Below are positions 7,578 through 13,736 of a DNA stretch of 37,906 bases, in pieces. The translations under genes were made by a program, and so were the position numbers. This DNA comes from Nitrososphaerota archaeon (GTDB lineage: Archaea; Thermoproteota; Nitrososphaeria; Nitrososphaerales; Gagatemarchaeaceae): contig JAFLYY010000003.1 in assembly GCA_029785825.1 (NCBI GenBank), positions 1-37,906 on the forward strand, written 5' to 3'. Positions within the stretch are counted from its first letter, which is position 1. Every line of letters starts with the position of its first letter. Below the pieces are notes generated by a model that saw nothing but the letters and a program-made list of their open reading frames with translations, ran no database searches and was not told the origin of the DNA.

Positions 7578-7937
7578 TCACCACCACATCTCCCTGAGCT
7601 GCGAGACACCCTCGAGCCACTCGCCTCTGAACTTGTCGTAGTCCTTCAGCGCCTCCTTCCCCTTCGCCGTGATCCTGAACGGCCTCTTGGCCTTCTCCCC
7701 CTTCGCCTCGCTCCGCGTCTGTTCGATGTAGCCCTTCTCCTCGAGCCACGTCAGCGTCGGATATATCGCTGAGGGACCCGGCCTCCACATCCCCCTCGTC
7801 CTCTGGAAAATCTCCTCCATCATCTCGAAGCCGTGCATCGGCCTCTCGGAGAGCAGCCGGAGGATGTAGGGCTTGAGCATGCCCTGGGGCACGACGTTCA
7901 CCCTGAAGGGGCCGCACCTGCACCATCCTCCCGGCAT
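7578..7937 (-). CDS. PadR-family transcriptional regulator
   Basis: The 119-residue protein has the PadR winged helix: LKPYILRLLSERPMHGFEMM, then GPSAIYPTLTWLEEKGYIEQ, the recognition helix and wing, and KRPFRITAKGKEALK. The C-terminus is short and helical for dimerisation. The N-terminal extension with CRCGPF is seen in related PadR proteins found next to small DUF5320-like proteins. It lies six bases after the 61-residue gene and heads the thiol/metal operon, so it probably represses that operon. A candidate operator is the inverted repeat at 8152-8167. Confidence 0.85.
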   Translation of the reverse strand: MPGGWCRCGPFRVNVVPQGMLKPYILRLLSERPMHGFEMMEEIFQRTRGMWRPGPSAIYPTLTWLEEKGYIEQTRSEAKGEKAKRPFRITAKGKEALKDYDKFRGEWLEGVSQLREMWW

Positions 7938-7943
7938 CGCCCT

Positions 7944-8129
7944 CTACTCCTTCTTTTCCTTGAGTGACTGGATCCTCTTCTCCAAGGCGGTTATCTCAGA
8001 CTCCAGGCCCGCCTTGTAGTCCTCCAGCTCCTCCACCGCTTCGTCCCTGCTCGTGGGCCTAAAATAACCAGGCCCGGAGCAGCTGCAGCCGCACTGGCCA
8101 CCCCATCCGTATCTTTGCATGTTTTGCAT
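7944..8129 (-). CDS. Small Gly/Cys-rich protein with coiled-coil tail (DUF5320-like)
   Basis: The 61-residue protein has a glycine- and cysteine-rich head (GWGGQCGCSCSGPGYFRP) and a C-terminal coiled coil (EAVEELEDYKAGLESEITAL, KRIQSLKEKKE). This build matches the small DUF5320-like proteins often found beside PadR regulators and metal or redox genes in archaea and anaerobes. The function is unknown; metal or cluster binding by the three head cysteines is an inference. It is the first gene of the operon. ATG 8129 was preferred to the in-frame ATG 8120. Confidence 0.7.
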   Translation of the reverse strand: MQNMQRYGWGGQCGCSCSGPGYFRPTSRDEAVEELEDYKAGLESEITALEKRIQSLKEKKE

Positions 8130-8151
8130 CGCCTCTGACTATACTCCTCAT

Positions 8152-8169
8152 ATCAGGGATGATATAAGA
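8152..8169. promoter_or_regulatory. Inverted repeat at the PadR-operon promoter
   Basis: ATATCA and TGATAT are perfect 6-bp arms around four bases at 8152-8167. The repeat overlaps the TATA-like CTTATATC of the minus-strand operon. PadR proteins bind such short AT-rich inverted repeats, so this is the best local operator candidate. Confidence 0.5.
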
Positions 8170-8195
8170 GTTGCTTTCCGCGGTCTCGCCAAGAC

Positions 8196-8222
8196 TTTTA
8201 AGTGGATGCGTATATGCGAATA
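8196..8222 (+). promoter_or_regulatory. arsR promoter and operator-like word
   Basis: TTTTAAG at 8196-8202 is a TATA-like box. It is followed by ATGCGTATATGCGAATA at 8206-8222, the near-identical partner of the word in front of the SQR gene. The start codon at 8234 lies about 32 bases after the TATA box. Confidence 0.55.
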
Positions 8223-8233
8223 TCCTGTTAGAC

Positions 8234-8566
8234 ATGCCGGACCGGATCTCTGAACTGCACGCAGAACTCTGCAAGACGCTCGGAAGCGCGACCAGGATTG
8301 AAATTCTGAACGCCCTGAGGAGAGGAGAGAAGACCGTAGGGGAGCTCTCCGCCGCTCTTCGAGTCAGGCAGCCCAACATATCTCAGCACCTCGCCGTCCT
8401 CAGGCAGAGGGGCGTGGTGACGACAAGGAAGGACGGAGTGAACATCTACTACGGCGTTTCGAATCCCAAGATAACCCAAGCGTGCGAACTGATGAAACAG
8501 GTCCTCGTCGCGCAGCTGAAGGAGGGCGTGGAGCTGACGAGGCTCACCAGTCCGGCGAGGCGATGA
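8234..8566 (+). CDS. ArsR-family winged-helix regulator
   Basis: The 110-residue protein has the ArsR/SmtB fold: CKTLGSATRIEILNALRRGE, then TVGELSAALRVRQPNISQHL as the helix-turn-helix, and GVVTTRKDGVNIYYGVSNPK as the wing. It lacks the CVC metal site of classical ArsR but has Cys13 in the first helix and Cys84 in the last. These elements form the dimer interface, so a dithiol switch like that of SqrR/BigR-type sulfide sensors is conceivable. The same operator word lies before its own gene and before SQR, which supports a sulfur-responsive role (inference). ATG 8234 was chosen for TATA spacing. The methyltransferase gene starts right after the stop. Confidence 0.85.
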   Translation: MPDRISELHAELCKTLGSATRIEILNALRRGEKTVGELSAALRVRQPNISQHLAVLRQRGVVTTRKDGVNIYYGVSNPKITQACELMKQVLVAQLKEGVELTRLTSPARR

Positions 8567-9178
8567 ATGACTTCGGTGACAGGGAAGGAGTGCTGCGCTG
8601 CCGACAGGCGCATCCCCGCGTTCGTCACCGACAACCCCGTCCGACGTTTTCTCGCGCCCCCGACCAAGCTGGTTTCGAGGTTCCTCTCGGGAGGAGAGGT
8701 CGCCGTGGACCTGGGGTGCGGGCCTGGCTTCCACACCCTGGAGATGGCGAGGAGGGTCGGGCCGAACGGTAAGGTCTACGCCGTGGACTTCGACCGCGGA
8801 GCGATCGAGAAGCTCAGCCGGAAAGCGAAGAGGCTTGGCTGCTCCAACGTGGAGGCGCACGTCTCTTCGGCGGCAGATGTCGGGTTCGTACTGAGCTCCT
8901 CCGTCGACTTCGTCCTGGCCGGGGGCCTGCTCTGCTGCATGGCCGACCATGCGGGCGCCCTGGGTGAGATCAGGAGGATACTCAAGCCGGGCGGGTCGGC
9001 GTACCTGAGCGTCACCAGGACATTCGTCAGGAGGGGGAGGATGGGGGTGGACGGAGAGGAGTGGCGCAGGACACTTGAGGGGTTCAGGGTGGTGGAGAAG
9101 GGCAGCGGGCTGGCGGGCCGGTGGGCGGTGGTGGCTCTGGATGGCACGGCCGTCGAGGGAGGCCGAGCAAAGCGATGA
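8567..9178 (+). CDS. Class I SAM-dependent methyltransferase
   Basis: The 203-residue protein carries motif I VAVDLGCGPGFHTLEMA, motif II VYAVDFDRGAIEKL, the acidic motif SSVDFVLAGGLLCC and the post-motif LGEIRRILKPGGSAYLSV, the order of class I methyltransferases. The substrate is not visible. Early Cys residues (KECCAADRR) and linkage to an ArsR gene could suggest a metalloid or thiol substrate, but the ArsM cysteine set is not evident. It begins at the arsR stop and overlaps the next gene by four bases, so the three genes form one operon. Confidence 0.8.
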   Translation: MTSVTGKECCAADRRIPAFVTDNPVRRFLAPPTKLVSRFLSGGEVAVDLGCGPGFHTLEMARRVGPNGKVYAVDFDRGAIEKLSRKAKRLGCSNVEAHVSSAADVGFVLSSSVDFVLAGGLLCCMADHAGALGEIRRILKPGGSAYLSVTRTFVRRGRMGVDGEEWRRTLEGFRVVEKGSGLAGRWAVVALDGTAVEGGRAKR

Positions 9179-9624
9179 CCACACACGGCGACGCGCAAGG
9201 GACGGGGTCCGGCCCTCTACGGGCGGGTCTGACTGCGATGCCTGCGCTGCTCATCTTCCAATTTGCGCTGGGCATGTGGGTCAACCTCTACGTGTCAATC
9301 CCGCAGCCGGCCCCAGGATACGGGATGATGGGAGTCATGTCGGCGGTCATGTACTCCATTGGCGCGCCCGTGCTCATGCTGCACATGATGCTCGGCTGGC
9401 TCATGGCCGCTGGAGCGCTCATTGTGCTCGTGCTCTCTCTCCTCGAGGGCAGGACGACTGTAATCGGGCTGGCGGTCGTGGGTCTGGCCTCGGTGCTGCT
9501 CGCCGGCCTGGGCGGCCTGTTCTTCTTGTTCTCGGGCGGGGACAACGCCTATTCTTATTTCATGGCGCTGGCTTTCGTCTCCGCATTTTCCGCTTACTTC
9601 TCGGCGCTCGCCATCGCGAGATAG
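9175..9624 (+). CDS. Four-helix integral membrane protein, unknown function
   Basis: The 149-residue protein has four hydrophobic segments: PALLIFQFALGMWVNLYVSI, YSIGAPVLMLHMMLGWLMAAG through the following ALIVLVLSLL, VIGLAVVGLASVLLAGLGGL, and the last helices near AYSYFMALAFVSAFSAYFS. Conserved-looking polar residues include a His in LMLHMMLG, which might bind heme or metal. ATG 9175 overlaps the methyltransferase stop. I do not recognise the family with confidence; co-transcription suggests a role in the same ArsR-controlled response. Confidence 0.7.
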   Translation: MTTHGDAQGTGSGPLRAGLTAMPALLIFQFALGMWVNLYVSIPQPAPGYGMMGVMSAVMYSIGAPVLMLHMMLGWLMAAGALIVLVLSLLEGRTTVIGLAVVGLASVLLAGLGGLFFLFSGGDNAYSYFMALAFVSAFSAYFSALAIAR

Positions 9625-9645
9625 GAGGGAACCGAGGAGGCGTCC

Positions 9646-9793
9646 CCCTTCAGGTGGGACGGGAGCGAACTCGCGAATGAATCCGCGGAAGAGGACGGCG
9701 CACCTGGAACAGGTGGTCGAGAGGATGTCCTCACGCTGGCCGAGGGCGGGGGATGCGGTCAGGAAGTTCTATGCCAGGAAGTACGGTCTCTGA
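9646..9793 (+). pseudogene. C-terminal remnant of a second secretion ATPase
   Basis: The piece 9646-9690 reads PFRWDGSELANES, matching PFGWDERRLETEL near the end of the ATPase at 3244-4794. In another frame 9675-9793 reads KRTAHLEQVVERM and GDAVRKFYARKYGL then stop, matching RASYIESMV and GEAVRKFYVKKYGL of that ATPase. The order and spacing are kept but one frameshift separates the pieces, and the rest of the gene is missing. This is what is left of a paralogous FlaI/TadA-like ATPase gene, lost by deletion. Confidence 0.7.
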
Positions 9794-9853
9794 CAGGTCT
9801 GCAGTAGGCCACGCCTCCGGCTTTGTTATTAGCGACTCGCCCGTCTTCATCCA

Positions 9854-10039
9854 ATGCGGGACTTCGACGACGCCCTGGTCAAGCTGTTCCAGCCAATGGG
9901 GGCACCGATTCTTGAGGCCCGGATTCTGTCAAGGTTCTACAGGAGCCGCGGTGCAAGGTACGAAAGGGGAGACATGCTAGTCTTCGCAGACGAGATTGCG
10001 GAGGCAAGGCGCCTGTTCGGTGGTGCAATGCCAACCTGA
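9854..10039 (+). CDS. Small hypothetical protein, 61 residues
   Basis: The protein is soluble and helical (FDDALVKLFQPMGAPILEAR, GDMLVFADEIAEARRLFGGA), with no cysteine and no membrane segment. ATG 9854 lies about 28 bases after a TATA-like TTTGTTATT at 9821-9829, which supports a real leaderless gene. I recognise no family. It follows the ATPase remnant, but nothing shows that they belong together. Confidence 0.5.
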   Translation: MRDFDDALVKLFQPMGAPILEARILSRFYRSRGARYERGDMLVFADEIAEARRLFGGAMPT

Positions 10040-10149
10040 CACACCTGTCTACTCGTCCTCCATCCTCCGTTAAATCGGCCCCGGTTTCCCGAAGCATCGG
10101 GCTCCCTCGGGCGGGGAATTAAATAGGAGTCGCAGCTATTGGGTCACAA

Positions 10150-10443
10150 ATGGCCGAGAAGGTTCCGGGCTGGATAGAAAGGCTTCTTCTTCCTAGGTTG
10201 AGTTCCATAGAGGGCGAGTTGAAGGCGCTTAAGGGCGAACTAAATGGCCTCAGGGGAGAGATGAGGGGCGAGTTCAAGGCCGTCCACTCAGAGACCAGGC
10301 GGCTCGACGAGAAGATCGATTCGCTCAGGAACGAGACCCTCACCAGGTTTGACGGCATTGAAAAGCGGCTTGATTTCGCCAGGGACTTGGGAGTCCTACA
10401 GACCAAGGTTACGGAACTCGAAGCCAGGCTGCCAAAGGCCTGA
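10150..10443 (+). CDS. Coiled-coil protein, 97 residues
   Basis: The protein begins MAEKVPGWIERLLLPRLSSI, then continues as a nearly unbroken coiled coil rich in Glu, Leu and Arg (GELKALKGELNGLRGEMRGE, KAVHSETRRLDEKIDSLRNE) to the end. Similar short proteins with an amphipathic GWIERLLLPRL head occur widely in archaea with no known role. ATTAAATAG at 10118-10126 gives leaderless spacing to ATG 10150. A trimeric or dimeric rod attached to a partner through the head is a reasonable guess. Confidence 0.7.
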   Translation: MAEKVPGWIERLLLPRLSSIEGELKALKGELNGLRGEMRGEFKAVHSETRRLDEKIDSLRNETLTRFDGIEKRLDFARDLGVLQTKVTELEARLPKA

Positions 10444-10690
10444 GTCTTCCAAGGCCACCCGACGAATTGAATCCTCCTGCCCAAGAGAGGAAAGATGAAA
10501 CGACTTCGCCGGAACTAACTAGCTTCCAACCTTGTTGATGCGCCCGGGTGCGTGCGTTGTCCAACCATTGTGGTAAGCGCAGATTACAAGAATTTGAAAG
10601 TGTCATACGACCAATTCGGTCAGCAGCTTCATCTGACCAGGAGGCGACATTTGCTAGCGCTTTCGTCCTCTGAGTGCCATCGGTCCATCC
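10444..10690. other. Intergenic stretch before repeat B
   Basis: No gene, RNA or hairpin that I can support is visible from the end of the coiled-coil gene to repeat B. Base composition is lower in GC than in the flanking genes, as in the toxin-antitoxin array that follows. Confidence 0.5.
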
Positions 10691-10790
10691 ATTTCGATAC
10701 CATTTCTAGCTGCGGTTTTGCACCGGTTCCCGCCGGGCCCGCGTAGTCTGAGATAGACTCTGCATGCTAGAAATGGCTGGAATCGGGCCA
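10691..10790. repeat. Dispersed repeat copy B (before second vapBC)
   Basis: The core at 10691-10742 carries ATTTCGATACCATTTCTAGC, GCTGCGG, TTTTGCACCGG and CCCGCCGGGCCCG. Homology to copy C continues about 45 bases further (GACTCTG, then GC-GAATC-GC). AGTCT and AGACT form a small inverted repeat just downstream of the core. Confidence 0.8.
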
Positions 10791-10893
10791 TTTGATGCAC
10801 AATGTACTTCAGGCGGACTCCCCAACGACACAGCAGATTGCAACGCTTTCAGCATCCTCCCTACCACCTTCAGTAGACTCGACTGCCAGCAGG

Positions 10894-10922
10894 CTTAATA
10901 ATCTATGGACTATAGTCCATAG
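10894..10922 (+). promoter_or_regulatory. vapBC promoter with perfect 20-bp palindrome
   Basis: TTAATAAT at 10894-10901 is a TATA-like box. CTATGGACTATAGTCCATAG at 10903-10922 is a perfect 20-bp palindrome between that box and the GTG start at 10925. The position over the expected transcription start fits an autorepression operator for the VapBC complex. Confidence 0.75.
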
Positions 10923-10924
10923 CC

Positions 10925-11125
10925 GTGTCTACGACCGTAGAAGTCAAGAGGAACACGGCAAGGGTGTTGGAGGAACTGAAGAAGAAGTATGGGGCTAGGA
11001 GCATCGATGAGACAGTAAAGCGTCTGATTAGCAAGGCTGAGAACATCCCGGACTCCAAGTTCGGTTCTCATCCCGAGATGAAGGCGTTCAGGCGAGAGGA
11101 CGAGGCAAGGTTCCATGAGCTATGA
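10925..11125 (+). CDS. vapB: VapB-type antitoxin (ribbon-helix-helix-like)
   Basis: The 66-residue protein begins MSTTVEVKRNTARVLEELKK and YGARSIDETVKRLISKA, which fits a short beta strand plus two helices of the ribbon-helix-helix class. The charged C-terminal tail (PEMKAFRREDEARFHEL) would bind the toxin. The start is GTG, three bases after the palindrome. It overlaps vapC by 11 bases, so the two are translated together. Confidence 0.8.
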   Translation: MSTTVEVKRNTARVLEELKKKYGARSIDETVKRLISKAENIPDSKFGSHPEMKAFRREDEARFHEL

Positions 11126-11501
11126 ATACGTCATAGATTCTTACGCCTGGATCGAATACTTCAAGGGCACCAAGTCGGGGAAGGTCGTCCGCCTGTATGT
11201 GGAGGGTGACCGTGCCGCCACTTCGACCCTGTCCCTTGCCGAGCTCAAAGAGAAGTACCTCAGGGAGAGATGGCCTTCGTTTGAAGATGACTTGCAGTTC
11301 ATGTCTGCGCGGACATTTGTTGCCCCAGTTGACCGTTCGATAGCCCTCCTTGCTGGCGAGCTGAACCACAGGCGGAAGAAGACCGTCAAAGATTGGGGGA
11401 TGGCTGATTCCGTCATTTTGGCGACTGCCAGAAGTGCGTCGGCGAAGGTCGTGACCGGGGATCGCCACTTCGAGGGCTTGCCGGAGGCAATCATCGTCTG
11501 A
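11115..11501 (+). CDS. vapC: PIN-domain toxin (VapC family ribonuclease)
   Basis: The 128-residue PIN domain has Asp in YVIDSYAWIEYFKG near residue 8, Glu in STLSLAELKEKYL near 44, Asp in KDWGMADSVILATAR near 95 and Asp in KVVTGDRHFEGL near 114, the acidic set that binds Mg and cuts RNA. ATG 11115 lies inside the vapB end. It differs clearly from the VapC at 1749-2171, so the two pairs are independent acquisitions. Repeat copies lie before vapB (B) and after vapC (C). Confidence 0.88.
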   Translation: MSYEYVIDSYAWIEYFKGTKSGKVVRLYVEGDRAATSTLSLAELKEKYLRERWPSFEDDLQFMSARTFVAPVDRSIALLAGELNHRRKKTVKDWGMADSVILATARSASAKVVTGDRHFEGLPEAIIV

Positions 11502-11612
11502 CCCCGTCCAGTGCGTGGAAACTTCGACACTTCGGCAGGTCAAGGGTGCGAGTCCCGGCGACCCAATTTGTTCTCAAATGCACCGGGCAGGTTCGAACCC
11601 ACGGCGTAACGA

Positions 11613-11718
11613 ACCCGGTGAATTACGATACCGATTCCAACTGCGATTTTGCACCGATTCCCGTTGGGCCCGTAAAACTCAATATGAACTCTGTTTGACC
11701 GAAGAAGCCAGAATCAAG
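11613..11718. repeat. Dispersed repeat copy C (between vapBC and relBE)
   Basis: GAACCCGGTGAATTACGATA begins the unit, followed by CCGATTCC, ACTGCGA, TTTTGCACCGATTCCCG and TTGGGCCCG (to 11672). ACCGATTCC occurs twice inside the core about 20 bases apart. The downstream 45 bases match copy B. Further upstream, 11546-11573 has a tRNA-3'-end-like phrase (GGGTGCGAGTCCCGG). Confidence 0.8.
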
Positions 11719-11806
11719 CTGTTAGCCAGTCTGGAGGGCCCGGGCGGAGATCCCAGCGGTCGCACCAGGGCAGCCTTAAATACAAGTCTGCGGTGTATGA
11801 CACGTA

Positions 11807-12022
11807 ATGAGCGAAGCGGTATCGGTGCGGCTGCCCGAGGATATAGCTAAGCGCTTGGATGAGTTGTCAAAATCGCTTGATCGCCCCAAGACCTACATCG
11901 TAACCAAAGCGTTGAGGGAGTACTTGGAGGAGTACGAAGACTACCTCATAGCGTTGCATCGGTTGAACGACAAGGACGACAGGGCAGTCTCCGAGAAAGA
12001 ACTGGTCGAGCTTGGCCAGTAA
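11807..12022 (+). CDS. relB: RelB/CopG-like ribbon-helix-helix antitoxin
   Basis: The 71-residue protein starts MSEAVSVRLPEDIAKRLDEL, then DRPKTYIVTKALREYLEEYE, the typical CopG/RelB ribbon-helix-helix, with an acidic tail (DDRAVSEKELVELG) for the toxin. TTAAATA at 11776-11782 is the likely TATA box. Its end overlaps the toxin start by 11 bases. By family it represses its own operon and neutralises the RelE/ParE-type toxin. Confidence 0.85.
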   Translation: MSEAVSVRLPEDIAKRLDELSKSLDRPKTYIVTKALREYLEEYEDYLIALHRLNDKDDRAVSEKELVELGQ

Positions 12023-12263
12023 GATTCTGTACAAAGCATCAGTCCGCCATGATCTGAAGAAGATTGACAAAGGGAACCAGGAGAGGATCTTTCATCAGAT
12101 TAGAGAATCTCTAGCAGGCAGTCCAACGGGTGGTGAGCCTCTGCACGGTGAGTTTGCGGGGCTCTTCAAGCTGAGAGTTGGAGATTATCGGGTCATCTAC
12201 GCGTTGGTTGGGGAGGATGTGCTTGTACTGCGAATCAGACACCGGAGCAGGGCCTATGGTTGA
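12012..12263 (+). CDS. relE: RelE/ParE-superfamily toxin
   Basis: The 83-residue protein begins MASKILYKASVRHDLKKIDK, then GEPLHGEFAGLFKLRVGDYR and VIYALVGEDVLVLRIRHRSR, the compact RelE fold with basic residues on the catalytic face (RVGDYRVIY is the family signature). RelE toxins cut mRNA in the ribosome; ParE members act on gyrase. The RHRSRAY ending favours RelE. The start is TTG at 12012. Repeat copy D begins about 28 bases after the stop. Confidence 0.87.
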   Translation: MASKILYKASVRHDLKKIDKGNQERIFHQIRESLAGSPTGGEPLHGEFAGLFKLRVGDYRVIYALVGEDVLVLRIRHRSRAYG

Positions 12264-12290
12264 GCAGTCCGAGAGTTCGGGTCCGGTTCT

Positions 12291-12355
12291 AGCACGGTAT
12301 ACCGAGCGGGTCCCGTCGGGCCCGCGGACTTGAACCCGTTCGGGTTCGATTCCCA
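12291..12355. repeat. Dispersed repeat copy D (after relBE)
   Basis: This copy is shortened. It keeps TTCTAGCACGG and GTATACC, then GGGTCCCGTCGGGCCCGC at about 12308-12325, followed at 12332-12347 by a perfect hairpin word (GAACCCG and CGGGTTC around TT). It runs on into GGTTCGATTCC, as in copy A. Confidence 0.7.
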
Positions 12356-12425
12356 GTCCGTGTCCATTCGATTGCTCTTGTCTAACGAACGATTGCCGGG
12401 AGGAGCTCGGACTCTCCGTTGGGCC

Positions 12426-12460
12426 TGAACCCGCTCGGGTCGGTGTCCCGTCGGGCCCGC
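12426..12460. repeat. Dispersed repeat copy E (beside hicA)
   Basis: GAACCCGCTCGGGTCGGTG is followed by TCCCGTCGGGCCCGC, so only the palindromic arm and the final part of the core are left. It lies six bases beyond the hicA stop. With copy D it forms a double boundary between the plus-strand relBE and the minus-strand hicBA. Confidence 0.65.
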
Positions 12461-12466
12461 AAATGG

Positions 12467-12697
12467 TTAGCCCAACAGCTCTACGAAGGCATCTTTTGTC
12501 AGCCCAGCCTGTTCGATGATGCTGAGTAGCGTTCCCGGCTTGATTCCATCGTGCCTGGGTACTATCACTCTCCGCTTGCCGTCGGACGATGATAGAGCAA
12601 TGTGACTTCCACTCTGTCTGACTACAAAGAATCCCTTCCTCGAAAGAACCTTCAGCACATCCCGCCATGAAGCGACCGGGAGTCTCTTGTCAGACAG
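12467..12697 (-). CDS. hicA: HicA-type mRNA interferase toxin
   Basis: The protein is a double-stranded-RNA-binding-like HicA domain: LPVASWRDVLKVLSRKGFFV, then RQSGSHIALSS with the catalytic His, and the C-terminal PGTLLSIIEQAGLTKDAF. The full domain needs the segment before the only standard start, GTG 12658. In that frame the first codon after a stop that can serve is CTG at 12697, giving 76 residues and overlapping the end of hicB. A CTG start is therefore likely but unproven; with GTG the product would have 63 residues and lack the first beta strand. HicA cuts mRNA unless bound by HicB. Confidence 0.8.
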   Translation of the reverse strand: MSDKRLPVASWRDVLKVLSRKGFFVVRQSGSHIALSSSDGKRRVIVPRHDGIKPGTLLSIIEQAGLTKDAFVELLG

Positions 12698-12938
12698 TCA
12701 CTTCAACAACTTCTTTCTTTCCAGCTACTCTGTCAAGCTCCTCGACTAACTTGAGCTCCTCCGGAAAGGATTCCAGGTATAGGCCGATGGCTTCCTTGAT
12801 GTTGGCAAGCGCCTCCGCGCGTGTTTCTCCTTGGCTTATTGCGGCGGGTACTTCGACACACCTCACCGAATAACCTCGCACATCTTCCTTTCGAAGCACC
12901 ACGGTGAACTTCCGTCCTTTCACGACCGCTCTCTTCAA
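12690..12938 (-). CDS. hicB: HicB-type antitoxin
   Basis: The 82-residue protein has the partial RNase-H-like HicB fold: FTVVLRKEDVRGYSVRCVEV, then PAAISQGETRAEALANIKEA and IGLYLESFPE, the signature G-E-T-x-E/A-E-A-L-x-N-I-K-E-A. It precedes hicA, the reverse of the classical hicA-hicB order but common in archaea. The start is TTG at 12938, about 25 bases after a TATA-like CTTATAC near 12964-12970, so the transcript is leaderless. No DNA-binding domain follows the HicB fold within this short protein. Confidence 0.85.
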   Translation of the reverse strand: MKRAVVKGRKFTVVLRKEDVRGYSVRCVEVPAAISQGETRAEALANIKEAIGLYLESFPEELKLVEELDRVAGKKEVVEVTV

Positions 12939-13028
12939 GCTAGGAAAACCGCGGCTGGACGAGTATAAGGGTTCTGTGGGAGGTCGGAGCTTCTTGGGGA
13001 CCAGGCACCGGTGAAAGTGTTCCGTGCC

Positions 13029-13080
13029 GTTTCGATACCAATCCTAACTGCGAATTTGCACCGATTCCCGTCGGGCCCGC
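13029..13080. repeat. Dispersed repeat copy F (between hicBA and second relBE)
   Basis: GTTTCGATACCAATCC is followed by ACTGCGAATTTGCACCG and ATTCCCGTCGGGCCCGC. The bases after it (ACTCAC) match copy G, so F and G form a subgroup as B and C do. Confidence 0.8.
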
Positions 13081-13241
13081 ACTCACCCGAGATCGGTCCT
13101 CGGCACGGCCCTTGACCGAATCAGAGAGGCCAGGAGTTTGGGCAGGAAACAATGATGGCTCACCGGGCAGTTTCGGAGTCTAATAGCGGTCAAGAGTCGA
13201 ACGCGGATAGTGGGATTTAATTATCTCGGGTTGATGCTTTT

Positions 13242-13418
13242 GTGACGATGGCGACGACCCTTGAGAAGGAATTGAGGCTGATCCGCGAGCGCCTCGACTC
13301 CATCGAAGACGCCCTGGGAGAGGAGATGTCCGACGATGACAAAAAAGCCAGGGTTGAAGCGCTCAAGGAGCACAGGGAGGGCAGGACCGTCCCCTTCGCC
13401 AGGAAACACAATCATTGA
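13242..13418 (+). CDS. Short RelB-like antitoxin, 56-58 residues
   Basis: From ATG 13248 the product reads MATTLEKELRLIRERLDSIE, then DALGEEMSDDDKKARVEALK and EHREGRTVPFARKHNH. It is acidic and helical, like the short antitoxins that pair with archaeal RelE. The in-frame GTG 13242, two codons earlier, lies closer to the expected start of transcription after TTTAATTA at 13215-13222. The stop overlaps the toxin TTG by two bases (ATTGA). The identification rests mainly on position and size. Confidence 0.75.
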   Translation: MTMATTLEKELRLIRERLDSIEDALGEEMSDDDKKARVEALKEHREGRTVPFARKHNH

Positions 13419-13663
13419 AGGTCTACCTGTCCGCGAGAGCTAGGAAGAGCCTCGATAACACACCCCCGGAAGTCAAGACCAGGCTTGAATCAGCCATCTC
13501 TGAACTATTTCAGACGCCTTACCCGGCTGCCTGCAAGAAGCTCAAGGGCGCGCCAGACTCTTACCGGCTGAGAGTCGGAGACTATCGCATCCTATATTCG
13601 ATTCTATCCCGCGAAGAGATAGTCGTATTCAAGATCGCCCCAAGGGGCTCTGCCTACGATTAG
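13415..13663 (+). CDS. relE: RelE/ParE-superfamily toxin
   Basis: The 82-residue protein begins MKVYLSARARKSLDNTPPEV, then CKKLKGAPDSYRLRVGDYRI and LYSILSREEIVVFKIAPRGS. The signature YRLRVGDYRILY and the basic late strand match RelE. It shares the fold and key words with the toxin at 12012-12263, but the antitoxins are unrelated in sequence (helical here, ribbon-helix-helix there), so this is a second module and not a recent duplicate. The start is TTG at 13415, coupled to the antitoxin stop. Copy G follows. Confidence 0.88.
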   Translation: MKVYLSARARKSLDNTPPEVKTRLESAISELFQTPYPAACKKLKGAPDSYRLRVGDYRILYSILSREEIVVFKIAPRGSAYD

Positions 13664-13736
13664 CATAGGGAATCGACGACAAGGAGAGGCTGGCAGAACT
13701 GGATTTGTTGCTGACGGGTTCGAAACCTTCAGGGCA

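Noticed and set aside
11537-11576. A tRNA ending in GGGTGCGAGTCCCGGCGACC
   Set aside because: No matching 5' acceptor strand, D-arm or anticodon arm precedes it; at most it is a tRNA fragment or chance likeness.
11515-11850. 111-residue plus-strand frame across repeat C
   Set aside because: It runs through the repeat and into the relB start in another frame, and has no protein-like features.
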